Below are positions 10,975 to 22,916 of a stretch of 64,000 nt of DNA, piece by piece. Position 1 is the first letter of the stretch; each line of letters starts with the position of its first letter. The stretch is from positions 127,467,408-127,531,407 of the forward strand of contig NC_134364.1 in assembly GCF_048569485.1 (NCBI RefSeq), given 5' to 3'. A model generated the notes under the pieces. The model saw nothing but the letters and a program-made list of their open reading frames with translations, searched no databases and had not been told where the DNA came from. Source of the stretch: Anomaloglossus baeobatrachus (lineage: Eukaryota > Chordata > Amphibia > Anura > Aromobatidae). The translations under genes and the position numbers were made by a program.

Positions 10975-11912
10975 TTGCTCCCCTATGTTGTGGTGCAGCC
11001 CCTTGTCGCTGCTGTTTGCGATGCGGCCCCCTGACGCCGCTGGTTGCGGTGTGGCCCCCTGTCGCCGCTGTTTGCGATGCGGCCCCCTGACGCCGTTGGT
11101 TGCGGTGTGGCCCCCTGTCGCCGCTGTTTGCTGTGTCGCCCCCTGACGCTGCTGGTTGCGGTGCGGCCACCTGACGCCGCTGGTTGCGGTGCGGCCCCCT
11201 GACGCCGCTGTTTGCGGTGCGGCCCCTGACGCCGCTGGTTGTGGTGGGGCCCCCTGACGCCGCTGGTTGCTGTGTCGCCCCCTGACGCTGCTGGTTGCGG
11301 TGCGGCCACCTGACGCCGCTGGTTGCGGTGCGGCCCCCTGACGCCGCTGGTTGCTGTGTCGCCCCCTGACGCCGCTGGTTGTGGTGGGGCCCCCTGACGC
11401 CGCTGGTTGCTGTGTCGCCCCCTGACGCTGCTGGTTGCGGTGCGGCCACCTGACGCCGCTGGTTGCGGTGCGGCCCCCTGACGCCGCTGGTTGCTGTGTC
11501 GCCCCCTGACGCCGCTGGTTGCGGTGGGGCCCCCTGACGCCGCTGGTTGCGGTGCGGCCCCCTGACGCCGCTGGTTGCGGTGCTGCCCCCTGACGCCGCT
11601 GGTTGCGGTGCGGCCCCCTGACGCCGCTGGTTGCTGTGTCGCCCCCTGACGCCGCTGGTTGTGGTGGGGCCCCCTGATGCCGCTGGTTGCGGTGCGGCCC
11701 CTGACGCCGCTGGTTGCGGTGCGGTCCCCTGACGCCCCTGGTTGCGGTGCGGTCCCCTGACGCCGCTGGTTGCGGTGCGGCCCCCTGACGCCGCTGGTTG
11801 CGGTGCTGCCCCCTGACGCCGCTGGTTGCGGTGCGGCCCCCTGACGCCGCTGTTTGCGGTGCGGCCCCTGACGCCGCTGGTTGCAGTGCGGCCCCTGACG
11901 CCGCTGGTTGCG
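10975..11912. repeat. 28-bp GC-rich minisatellite, ~34 copies
   Basis: The unit is GCCGCTGGTTGCGGTGCGG followed by CCCCCTGAC. Common variants are TGCTGTGTCGCC and TGTGGTGGGGCC in the second half; these recur in a fixed order (for example near 11230-11520), which points to block duplication of several units. The reading frames of 340-376 codons on the minus strand come from the repeat. Confidence 0.95.
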
Positions 11913-13326
11913 CAGGAATCGTATAATATAAGTACATAGTGAGCGTCTTGAGTGATAGCTCCAGGTTTGATCATTAACCCCTGCAGGTTCCCGCTTGTGG
12001 CACTGACACCGCTCTACCTTATACCGTATGATTAGATCACCACATACAACTACCTCTGATAAAGCTGCTCCTGTCACCGCGGATGATAATGTTACTGCCA
12101 TCATCTGGGACAATCCTCAAACAATGGATCAAGACTTTCAGCAAGACATGAGGGCAGGTGAGATCTGGGGGTTACTGGCTCCTCAGCAGGGGACCTCCCC
12201 TCATTGATGGCACTTGTTTGCTTTTGCCATTGTCTCTGGGGGGAGGCGGCTGCACTTGTATGAGCTTTTGTGTCCAGCCAGTTTGGGTTGTTTGTGATGT
12301 CAGGTAGGGATGTTTTGCTATGGCTGGTCTGAGTTCAGGTGGGGTGGTCCTGGCCGAGTCTATACATCACAGAATTTGGGGTAAGTAAACACTCGGTATT
12401 GGGTACTCCGATCGCTGCTGCCTTTTGCTGCACTCCAGGATGACTGCTTGTATCACACCTCACAATTAGGACAGTCAGCGAGTCCATGATTAGATGTCTA
12501 CACTCCTGCAGGTAAGGAAGGGTTAAAACGAATGGCCCGTCCCCCTTTGCACACACCTCTGCCAGGTAAACAGGCCTTAAGGCGGAAGTGTTGGGATATC
12601 GGAGGAGGACCTGGCTGGCGACTGCGGAGTATGAGGTATGTCACCTGAAACTATATATCTGTGAAATGCAAGCGTTCACCGCGCAGGTGACGGCCTCGAT
12701 CTCACCACCTGTGACGGTGAGGGGGCTACGTCCACAGTCTGATTATTGATAGTCGGTTGATCTTATAGTGTTTTTTCCCCAGTGTGGTAAGCCTCTGGTC
12801 ACACCAGTACCGCAGTCACCTGTGCTGTGTCTTCAGACCTCACTCACTTAATGTTTTTGCTAATAATGAGCTGCAAATATTAGCATTAACTAATACTTCT
12901 CAATTACAGCAGGACATTGTTCCCCAAAAAAGGTGGTCTCCTATAACAGTGCCAGACTAAATGTAAAGTCCTACTGATGTATCAATCAATCAACAGGTGT
13001 GGGGTTTGTGGAGGGTCCCCTGTGCAGCCCCCACTTACCCCACATCCTCACATTAAGATTGACAGGAAATCTTTAATTAATGCTGCCCGGTCTCGGTATT
13101 AAGGTGTGGTGGTTTTCTGCGGCATAATGATGCCTTTCCTCAGTTCAGATTGCAGCAGGAAGGAGACTAGCTCTGCTTCTGTCTGACTCAGACCGGTACG
13201 AGAAGCCAGATGCTATCCCTATGACAGGCGGCAATTTCCAGCTCTTAATTAGGCTTGTAACATCAAGATAATTACATATAAGTACGAGGATACGAGTTAG
13301 GGAGGAAAGCGTATACACGTAAGCTA
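11913..13326. other. Non-repetitive intergenic or 5' intron sequence, no gene identified
   Basis: Mostly unique sequence. A possible non-coding exon ends at the strong donor GGCAG/GTGAGA at 12157-12158 on the plus strand, in the right orientation to splice to the TMEM79 acceptor at 16251, but nothing fixes its start. The only listed open frame here (minus, 73 codons) has no recognisable product. Confidence 0.4.
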
Positions 13327-15672
13327 TGTAGCAGTTATATACTCATGCATAGGAGCAGTATTATAGTAGTTATATACTCATGCATAGGAGCAGTATTATA
13401 GTAGTTATATACTCATGCATAGGAGCAGTATTATAGTAGTTATATACTCATGCATAGGAGCAGTATTATAGTAGTTATTTTCTTGTACATAGGAGCAGTA
13501 TTATAGTAGTTATTTTCTTGTACATAGGAGCAGTATTATAGTAATTTTATTCTTGTACATAGGGGGTAGTATTATAGTAGTTATATTCTTGTATATAGGA
13601 GCAGTATTATAGTAGTTATATACTCATGCATAGGAGCAGTATTATAGTAGTTATTTTCTTGTACATAGGGGGCAGTTTTATAGTAGTTATATTCTTGTAC
13701 ATAGGGGCAGTATTATAGTAGTTATATTCTTGTATATAGGAACAGTATAATAGTAGTTATATTCTTGTACATAGAGGCAGTATTATAGTAGTTATATTCT
13801 TGTACATAGGGGCAGTATTATAGTAGTTATATTCTTGTACATGGGGGCAGTATTATAGTAGTTATATTCTTGTACATGGGGGCAGTATTATAGTAGTTAT
13901 ATTCTTGTATATAGGGGGCAGTATTATAGTAGTTATATTGTACATGGGGGCAGTATTATAGTAGTTATATTCTTGTACATGGGGGCAGTATTATAGTAGT
14001 TATATTCTTGTACATAAGGGCAGTATTATAGTAGTTATATTCTTGTACATAGGGGCAGTATTATAGTAGTTATATTCTTGTACATGGGGGCAGTATTATA
14101 GTAGTTATATTCTTGTACATAGGGGCAGTATTATAGTAGTTATATTCTTGTACATAGGGGCAGTATTATAGTAGTTATATTCTTGTACATGGGGGCAGTA
14201 TTATAGTAGTTATATTCTTGTACATGGGGGCAGTATTATAGTAGTTATATTCTTGTACATAGGAGCAGTATTATAGTAGTTATATTCTTGTAAATGGGGG
14301 CAGTATTATAGTAGTTATATTCTTGTACATGGGGGCAGTATTATAGTAGTTATATTCTTGTACATGGGGGCAGTATTATAGTAGTTATATTCTTGTACAT
14401 GGGGGCAGTATTATAGTAGTTATATTCTTGTACATGGGGGCAGTATTATAGTAGTTATATTCTTGTACATGGGGGCAGTATTATAGTAGTTATATTCTTG
14501 TACATAGGGGGCAGTATTATAGTAGTTATATTCTTGTACATAGGGGCAGTATTATAGTAGTTATATTCTTGTACATAGGGGCAGTATTATAGTAGTTATA
14601 TTCTTGTACATGGGGGCAGTATTATAGTAGTTATATTCTTGTACATGGGGGCAGTATTATAGTAGTTATATTCTTGTATATAGGGGGCAGTATTATAGTA
14701 GTTATATTGTACATGGGGGCAGTATTATAGTAGTTATATTCTTGTACATGGGGGCAGTATTATAGTAGTTATATTCTTGTACATAGGGGCAGTATTATAG
14801 TAGTTATATTCTTGTACATAGGGGGCAGTATTATAGTAGTTATATTCTTGTACATAGGGGCAGTATTATAGTAGTTATATTCTTGTACATATGGGGCAGT
14901 ATTATAGTAGTTATATTCTTGTACATAGGGGGCAGTATTATAGTAGTTATATTCTTGTACATAGGGTCAGTATTATAGTAGTTATATTCTTGTATATAGG
15001 GGCAGTATTATAGTAGTTATATTCTTGTACATAGCGGCAGTATTATAGTAGTTATATTCTTGTACATAGGGGCAGTATTATAGTAGTTATATTCTTGTAC
15101 ATAGGGGCAGTATTATAGTAGTTATATTCTTGTACATAGGGGCAGTATTATAGTAGTTATATTCTTGTACATAGGGGGCAGTATTATAGTAGTTATATTC
15201 TTGTACATAGGGGCAGTATTATAGTAGTTATATTCTTGTACATAGGGGCAGTATTATAGTAGTTATATTCTTTTATATAGGGGCAGTATTATAGTAGTTA
15301 TATTCTTGTACATAGGGGGCAGTATTATAGTAGTTATATTCTTGTACATAGGGTCAGTATTATAGTAGTTATATTCTTGTACATAGGGGGCAGTATTATA
15401 GTAGTTATATTCTTGTATATAGGGGCAGTATTATAGTAGTTATATTCTTGTACATAGGGGGCAGTATTATAGTAGTTATATTCTTGTACATAGAGTCAGT
15501 ATTATAGTAGTTATATTCTTGTACATAGCGGCAGTATTATAGTAGTTATATTCTTGTACATAGGGGCAGTATTATAGTAGTTATATTCTTGTACATGGGG
15601 GCAGTATTATAGTAGTTATATTCTTGTACATGGGGGCAGTATTATAGTAGTTATATTCTTGTACAGTATTGT
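13327..15672. repeat. 35-bp minisatellite, ~67 copies (first locus of this family)
   Basis: The unit reads AGTATTATAGTAGTTATAT then TCTTGTACATAGGGGC. The left edge uses an older variant (ATACTCATGCATAGGAGC). Units are AT-rich with a variable G-run of 3-6 bases. The same family fills 32097-35742 in the same orientation. I recognise it as a common tandem family of anuran genomes. Confidence 0.97.
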
Positions 15673-16251
15673 AGCCTCTATAGCTGCTGGTGGTTTGATA
15701 AGGCTGAGCATACATGGTGAAAAAAAATAGTGAGTGGAATGCAATAAAGCATTGCACTCCACCCGCGCCCATGTTTCTCTATGGAGCCGCTCTCATGAGC
15801 AATTTTTTTTTTCTCAGTCCTAATCGGACCAAGAAGACAATGGCAGCATGCTGCGGGTGGAATCCGATTTATTTTCTTACTCCCATACAAGTCTGTGGGT
15901 GCGAGAAACATTGTATTGCTCTCTCATTACTCCGGTGCAGTGCGAGTGCAGTACGAGAATGGCATCGGTTTACAATGGAGGAGATAGGGAGATTACGCCC
16001 TCCGTTTCCCTCGCAGCGCCCGCCCTGTCCTCCGCGGCTGTGCTGTGATCCCAGGGTCGGACCACAGTGGCATGGCAGTCGTGTGACACTCGGCTTACAC
16101 TCCAGCAGAGCGGCAGCCGAGTGTCATGCAATGGACTCTCATTAATGCCCGTGCGGATATCTGTGGTGACTTGCGATGGTACGTGGTGATGTGCTGTGTG
16201 TTGGTGCCTGTCATTTATGAAGTTCTGATTATTCCTCTTGTTTTATTCCAG
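15673..16251. other. Interspersed-repeat-like sequence upstream of TMEM79
   Basis: Roughly 15725-16140 resembles a frog interspersed repeat known to me by sight: GCATTGCACTCCACCCGCGC, a TGGGTGCGAGAAACATTG stretch and a GAGTGTCATGCAATGGACTC end. Terminal repeats could not be fixed. The segment ends in a pyrimidine-rich tract and the AG acceptor at 16250-16251. Confidence 0.35.
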
Positions 16252-16358
16252 TCCAGCTGCTGTGGAGAAGTCATTGAAAATTGGGTCTAATCAGAGTTAG
16301 TGAATTATCTCTGACCTCTCAGATGTGTAATGACTTCAGCAAACAATAAATAATAAAA
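16252..16358 (+). other. TMEM79: 5' untranslated part of the first coding exon of TMEM79
   Basis: TCTTGTTTTATTCCAG is a good acceptor ending at 16251. The 107 bp from there to the ATG have stops in all frames and end in an A-rich AATAATAAAA before ATGG, a favourable start context. This implies at least one non-coding exon further upstream. Confidence 0.6.
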
Positions 16359-19300
16359 ATGGCAGAAACTCAGACTGTTATCCCAAATCCGGACCCCATA
16401 GAGAAGGGGATTGATACCGTTGACTTTCTCGCTTTGCAAAAGACTCCAGAGAAAAAGGTCCGGAGCGTCGGCTTCTATGAGCTGGACGTCCTGAGGAACA
16501 CGTCGGAAGACACCGAGACCACCAACCTTGTAAAGTGTGAAGTTACAGAAGATGATGATAAAGGTGGCGAGGACGCTGATAAAGGTGGCGAGGACGCTGC
16601 TCAGGACGGTCAACCTCAAGAGCATAACGACCCTCCTCCCAACTACTTTGACCAAACTCTGCCCTCATCACCCAAACGCTGCCGAAAACAGAGCAATCCG
16701 ACGTGTCTGTGCAAGGAATGTGTGGAGAACTACATGAACATGTGTGAGAACGGTGCGGAGCCGGCCCCTGATGACAAGGACGAGGTCACAAGTGTGGATG
16801 AAAAGTCCCTGAGAAGCAGAAGTGGCTCGGAGACTTCAAGACGCACAAACTCCTCTGAGGACGACTTTGTGGGCACAAAGTATGAAGATGCCCAAGTTAC
16901 CCTGCCCTATCCCAATGACAAGCGGGCACCGGAGAGCATTACGAGGCTGAGCAATGCCGGCTTGTACGACCCCAGTGACGACCACAAGGGGAAGGAAGAG
17001 GAGGATAATGCCTCGCAGGTGGTCATCAGAGCTGCTTTCTTTGTTGAACACCCTCCTTTTGAGGATCAGAAGAAGAATGTCCACATGGATACGTGTGACA
17101 ATATGGATGTGGAAAAAGGAGATCCTGAGAGCCAGCCTTTAATTCGTCTGACCCGGAGGTCTGTGGAGAGAGAGCCAGAGTATCCCGAGCTCTGTATGTG
17201 TCACCTGCCCTGCCTGAAAATCGTGGGCTCCTTCATCCTCTCCATGGTTATGTTCCCAGCCTTGCTCTATGCGGCGTACGCTTGGCTTCCCTTCGATGCT
17301 CCGCTCATACCAGATGTGCCGTCCAGACTCGTGTACACTTTACGGTGCTCGACCTTCGCCTCATTCCCCATCATTCTGGGTAAGGATGCTCTAAAATAAT
17401 CTCCTCCAGCTCATCTTATACCATTGCTGTCTATGACATCACTGTCCATACATGTTCACGCTCTGTGTTGAGGAGCGTGCATATGTTGTTACTATCTAGA
17501 TAGGAATAAGCTACCTTTGGCCACAGCCTATGCCATGTTAGACCAGAAGGATCGGGTAGATGTTAACATGCCAAACCCTTTTTCCTCTTAATTTTTGTCT
17601 TCTCTCCCCAGGTGTTATGATCCACGGGATCTCGCGTCTCTGCACTTCTTCCTATGATCCGTTTAAGCCTCAGGAGCGAGAAGTTACAATACACAGGCGG
17701 TTTGTGAAGCAGGGCACCTTCCTCTTCGTCTTGTTCTTCTTCAACCTCTCGGTTCTGGCCACCTACCTGCCCCAGCAGCAGCTGAAGTTCATCCCGCTCC
17801 TCACCTGTCTCTTCGCTCTATCCCAGTAAGTCCTTTCCCTCCTTACCTCTTTTTTGGGACTGCTGTACTCGATTGTTCCTGGCCTGGACCTCCGCCCGGG
17901 GCTGGCCCGGACCTGACCTCCGCCCAGGGCTGGCCCGGACCTGACCTCCGCCCGGGGCTGGCCGGACCTCCGCCCGGGGCTGGCCGGACCTCCGCCCGGG
18001 GCTGGCCGGACCTCCGCTCAAGTAATCGCAAAAAAGTCACTTCATGCATCAGACACAATTCGGAACCTTCGTCAGGTCCGTATTTAGAGCAGGCGCTGAG
18101 CGCGGGGTCAGCTGACGCTCTGGCGGAAAAATAAAAATTTTCAGACTTTGTAACAGTCACGGCTGCGTGAGCGGGCAAACAGCTGTGATCAGGAGGGGTC
18201 TACAGGGCAGAGTTACACGAATGGGTTAGGGTTTCACTAATGTATTGATGCCTTCACGACATCCACCGTAATGTGTAGGAAAAAATTAAAAAATAAAGTT
18301 CAAATTGCCCCCTCCTTTTTCCACATTAATACCGGAAGACCCCCCCAGCAGCGCCATACATAGAAGAGTGGAGAGTTTGGAGCCCCCCCGCGACTGTCAG
18401 CTCTTGGCGGTAATACACACTGGGTATGGGGTGAGATCGCCCCGTGAGCCCCCTCTATACACACACCAGCACTTGAGATGTCAGTAAGGGGTTAGATATT
18501 ATTCTAGCACCACTATTAATATATTAATCGCATCCTCCTGATCAGACGACCACCCGCAGCCGTGACTGTTAAAGTGTGAAAATGTAAAGGTTTCCAGCAG
18601 AACGTCGGTTGATCCCGCGCTCCGCACCTGCTCTGACTATATGACTGACAGGGGCTCCGGTCACTGTCTGCTGAGTCCTACCGAACCTTGGCAAATGGGC
18701 ATTTGTGATCGCGCTCGCTGCAGATTACCAGATCGTGTACACGTCAGCGGATCACTCAATGGGGACAAACCGCCGGATCTCCAAAGACCCTGGTGTTTAC
18801 TAAATAAACCCCTCATAATGGCCACAGGGAGATAAGACAGGAGCAGCTCTTTGGACTGGACTGTTTTGGCCATGTTATGAGATCCTGGATTGGCTGCACC
18901 CCCTGCTCTCCCCGTATGTTGAAAAATGGGTCTTTTGAAGCATTGTGACAATTTTTTTTCTTTTTCAACCAAAACACTGTAAATAACGCTTAGAAACTAT
19001 GGGGAGGTGGAAAAAAACTGGTGTTTTGGCTACTAAAAAGAGAAAAAAATCACTGACAATATCCAGGTGACTTAGCTGCTAAGAACAAGTAATGCTTCAA
19101 AAGCACTGCAGCGTTTATGCTGCCCAACATGGGGTTTTTTGGGATATCCCCCCCCCCCCCCCTCCCCTTTCAGTGGCTATCCTTTGCCCTCATTCCTTTC
19201 TATGGGTGATAACCTGCTGCAAAGATGCAGTCACATTCTGCCGTTCTCAAGTTTAGGTTTCCAGGTCATTGCTGCTATATAATTAATGCTGTCAATGCGC

Positions 19301-19923
19301 TGTTTTGCTGCTCTTGCACATATAGCCCAGCTTTTCAGTCCATTGTGTGATGTAAATGATGCCTTGTAAAGAGATGGCCGCGTCCCGATGGGTGAAGATA
19401 TCGTCCATATTTTACTCCATCCAGGCCATACTGCACAGCAACGCTTCAACTACAAAGTCTTTATCAAGTGTAACAGATAGTGCAGAGAACAGCGTATTTA
19501 CGGTCCAAAATCACACCTGACCACCAATCATTACTGACGCCTCCAAGGGATCACTAACATATCAAAACGTCTCCGTTCTTCGGTCACTGTTCCCAAACTA
19601 CTGCGAAAAGAATAAAAAAACACATTAGGGGCATAATATAAAAAAAAAACAAAAAACAAACCTCAATAAGACCATTACCAGCCAATAACCAAAGAGAACC
19701 TAGCCCAAGAGACAAACCCTCCCCGGCCATACTCAATATTTAACCTATTTGGATAAAGACTATCCAGTACAAGGATCCAGCACAGCTTTTTTTTTTTTTC
19801 TTTTTTCTTTCAAAAGATGAAGTCTACTGGGCTGACTAAAGGTAGTCTGTGTCCTTTTTAGAAGAACCTACATCAGACCTAGCCAAAAGATCCTTAATTT
19901 CTTCACCATCGAGTGATTTTCCA

Positions 19924-19955
<32 letters not shown>

Positions 19956-22916
19956 CCTCCCCTTCTTCAGAGAGCCATAACTTTATTTTTTTTTTTAATT
20001 TTTCCATCAATCTTGCCATATCAGGGCTTGTTTTTTTGCGGGACAAGTTGTACTTTTGAATGTAACCATCGGTTTTACCATATAGTGTACTGGAAAATGG
20101 CAAAACATTCCAAGTGTGGGAAAATTGCAAAAAAAAGTGCGACTACCCGATTTTGTTTTTGGGATATTTTATTCACAGTGTCCTCTATATGGTAAACCTG
20201 ATGTGTCGGTGTGATGGCTCAGGTCGGTACGAGTTCATAGACACCAAATATGTATAGGTTTACTGTTATCTAAGGGGTTAAAAATATTCACAAGTTTGTC
20301 CAAAAAATAATGCACTATTTTTTAGTTTCACATATTTTATTGATTTTTCAGCAATACAATACAAACAATTCAAATGATACTTTCCCCTATCCGGGGTTAC
20401 AAAAATTGAGCACTTTTTGTGCCATTTCCACGACCTGCAGCATTCTGGTTTTTTGGGATATGAGGCTCAGTTGTGGCTAGTTTTTGCGTCTTGAACTGAC
20501 GTTTTTATTGGTACCATTTTTGAGCAGATGCTACGTTTCGATCGCATGTTATTGCATTTTGCGCAAAATATGTGGCGACCAAAATGTAATTTTGACGTTT
20601 GCAATTTTTTGCCGCTGCGCCGTTTACCGATCAGATTAATTGACTTTATATTTTGATAGATCAGGCATTTCTGAACCCGGTGATACCAAATGTGTATTTT
20701 TTTTTTTAAATTTTTTTTTATAACCCTTTAATTTTCAACGGGGGGTGATTTTGAACTTTTAGGTTTTTTAACTTTTTAAAACTTTTTTTTATATTTTTTT
20801 TTTTATTTTACTAGTTACCCTAGGGGACTGAGGATCAGCAGTCTGATCGCTTGTTCCTTTCTGTAGATTACAGCTCTGATCTGCAGAAAGGCTGCTCTCC
20901 TCTCACAGACGGTGCTCTGCTGGGCGTAAGAGGAAGTGACTCATGATGGCTACAGGAGTCATCACATGACCCTGTGCTACCATAGCAACCATCAGATCCA
21001 CGTGATCACATCACGTGACTTCCAATGGAGCTGGTAAGTGAATGCTTACTGCGGCGCGTGGTTTCATCTCACTCACACTTAGACAAGATGTAAGGAGTTA
21101 ACAGGCACGAGTGCAGAGCAGATCCACTCGTGCCTGATAGCCGCACGTCAGCTGCCGGCGGGGATTAACCTGACACAATCCTTGATATAACCCAGTACAT
21201 CATGTGTCGTGAAAAGGTTAAGAATAGAGCCGCGTCCTCGATCCCCGGCTGTCCTTTAGAGAGCAATGGCGAGGGTTTCCTTGCTGTGTGGGCCCGGTTT
21301 CCTCCTAGCCGCGCGGGGCCCGGTTTCCTCCTAGCCGCGCGGGGCCCGGTTTCCTCCTAGCCGCGCGGGGCCCGGTTTCCTCCTAGCCGCGCGGGGCCCG
21401 GTTTCCTCCTAGCCGCGCGGGGCCCGGTTTCCTCCTAGCCGCGCGGGGCCCGGTTTCCTCCTAGCCGCGCGGGGCCCGGTTTCCTCCTAGCCGCGCGGGG
21501 CCCGGTTTCCTCCTAGCCGCGCGGGGCCCGGTTTCCTCCTAGCCGCGCGGGGCCCGGTTTCCTCCTAGCCGCGCGGGGCCCGGTTTCCTCCTAGCCGCGC
21601 GGGGCCCGGTTTCCTCCTAGCCGCGCGGGGCCCGGTTTCCTCCTAGCCGCGCGGGGCCCGGTTTCCTCCTAGCCGCGCGGGGCCCGGTTTCCTCCTAGCC
21701 GCGCGGGGCCCGGTTTCCTCCTAGCCGCGCGGGGCCCGGTTTCCTCCTAGCCGCGCGGGGCCCGGTTTCCTCCTAGCCGCGCGGGGCCCGGTTTCCTCCT
21801 AGCCGCGCGGGGCCCGGTTTCCTCCTAGCCGCGCGGGGCCCGGTTTCCTCCTAGCCGCGCGGGGCCCGGTTTCCTCCTAGCCGCGCGGGGCCCGGTTTCC
21901 TCCTAGCCGCGGCCGTTATTCATCCACTCATGAAATTATAGGAGACAAAAGGAATCCTCCTCCTTCTTTCTTTGGTAGTCGCCCAGTAGATCGGTTTATT
22001 GTAAATCTAGAGCCCTAGATCTAAATGTATGAAGATCACATTTCGGGTATCCTCGTTTCAGAAATGTCCGTCAGGCACTAAGTCCTCAGAGACTATCCTT
22101 CTCACCCAGGGTCAGGACTCCACCGCTCTATGCGGATAGCAGCCATTGAATTGCAAAACACTGTTCCCATCAGTCACCTTCATAAAAATAAAGCCCACCT
22201 TATACACCGATGTATCCAAGACAAGATTTGCATCTCTTTATTAGAGCATACCATGTCGGGAGCTGGTGGCGCTACATTGACGACATCTTTACACTTTGGC
22301 ATGGTAGAATTGATGACTTTTTTTGCCTTTTGGGGACATCTTAATGGGGTGTTTCTTGTATTGAGGTTTACGTTGGTATGGTCTAATAGATACAGTTCTT
22401 GGAGGCATCAGTAATGATTGGTGGTCAGGGGATTTTGGACCATAAATACCCTGTTCTGGGCACTATTGATAGACTTTGTAGTTGAGATGTCGCTGTATGA
22501 CCTTGGTGGAGTAAAATATGGACTGATCGGTTTCTTCTTTGGGACGCGTTCATCTTTTTACATGATATATTTATTTCCCGTGGATCCGTTGTCCTGATCC
22601 TGGGCCTCTAATGTGATGACTTTGTGTTTTCTTCACATCTGCATGGTTTTTGCTACATTGTTGCTACAAACTTTTTTTCTTTTGTCAAAATGACGCCTGT
22701 GTGTGTGCGCAGTGAAGCTTAATCTTTCACCTTTTTCCCCGTTACAGGCTTATTTACTGGCTCTCCTTCGCCGTCGGGCGATCCTTCCGCGGTTTTGGTT
22801 ACGGCCTGACGTTCCTGCCGCTGCTCAGCATGATGATCTGCAATCTCTACTTCATGTTTGTCGTGGAGCCAGAAAAAATGGTCTTTCTGGGAAGCAGAGT
22901 TGTACCCCAGCATTGA
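16359..22916 (+). CDS. TMEM79: TMEM79 (mattrin), complete coding region in three exons
   Basis: Exons 16359-17379, 17612-17825 and 22748-22916; donors GGTAAG and AGTAAG, acceptors CCCCAG and TTACAG; phases 1 and 2 join without a break to 467 codons. Known: a multi-pass trans-Golgi/lamellar-granule protein with a MAPEG-like C-terminal half, needed for skin barrier in mammals and reported to dampen Wnt signalling by lowering Frizzled levels. Seen: residues 1-284 are hydrophilic and acidic with a small Cys cluster ([14 protein letters not shown]) and a tandem KGGEDA duplication. Membrane segments lie near 286-309, 325-348, 375-394, 400-418 and 430-455. The hallmarks [41 protein letters not shown] and [17 protein letters not shown] match the mammalian protein closely. 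The N-terminal half is longer than in human (~394 aa in total there) and poorly conserved. Intron 2 is 4.9 kb of repeats. Confidence 0.95.
17877..18016. repeat. Short GC-rich tandem repeat in TMEM79 intron 2
   Basis: Six or seven copies of GACCTCCGCCCGGGGCTGG with a variable 1-8-bp linker (CC, or CCCGGACCT). The first copies carry the longer linker. Confidence 0.85.
18017..19239. other. TMEM79 intron 2, no gene
   Basis: Apparently unique intron with scattered interspersed-repeat fragments. No exon-like open frame with splice sites was found. Confidence 0.4.
19240..19570 (-). mobile_element. Retroelement fragment, inverted relative of 22070-22560
   Basis: About 19370-19560 is the inverted, diverged copy of 22390-22530: both carry a block reading GACCACCAATCATTACTGA (one strand) next to a GGTCCAAAAT block, and ATATTTTACTCCA further on. 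Its partner encodes a Penelope-type reverse-transcriptase motif, so this piece probably belongs to the same family. Confidence 0.4.
19860..21230. mobile_element. Abundant T-rich anuran interspersed repeat
   Basis: Contains a GGCTTGTTTTTTTGCGGGAC segment, GTACTTTTGAATGTAACCAT, ACCATATAGTGTACTGGAAA and a tail with TGATAGATCAGGCATTTCTG. This order of blocks is one I know from many frog intergenic regions. Poly(T) runs occur at 19784-19800 and 19927-19955. No termini or coding capacity could be established. Confidence 0.45.
21291..21910. repeat. 26-bp GC-rich minisatellite, ~24 near-identical copies
   Basis: The unit is CCGCGCGGGGCCCGG then TTTCCTCCTAG. I see no base difference between internal copies, unlike every other array in the window. 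Each unit carries the palindromes CCGCGCGG and GGGCCC. It lies in TMEM79 intron 2. Confidence 0.97.
22070..22560 (+). mobile_element. Penelope-like reverse transcriptase fragment
   Basis: Around 22263-22310 the plus strand reads [20 protein letters not shown], which fits the catalytic YxDD box of Penelope-like elements (typically RYIDDIF.IW.G). An open stretch upstream from 22130 and a line reading [10 protein letters not shown] downstream extend it. It is a short, degraded fragment inside TMEM79 intron 2. The assignment rests on motif recall. Confidence 0.45.
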
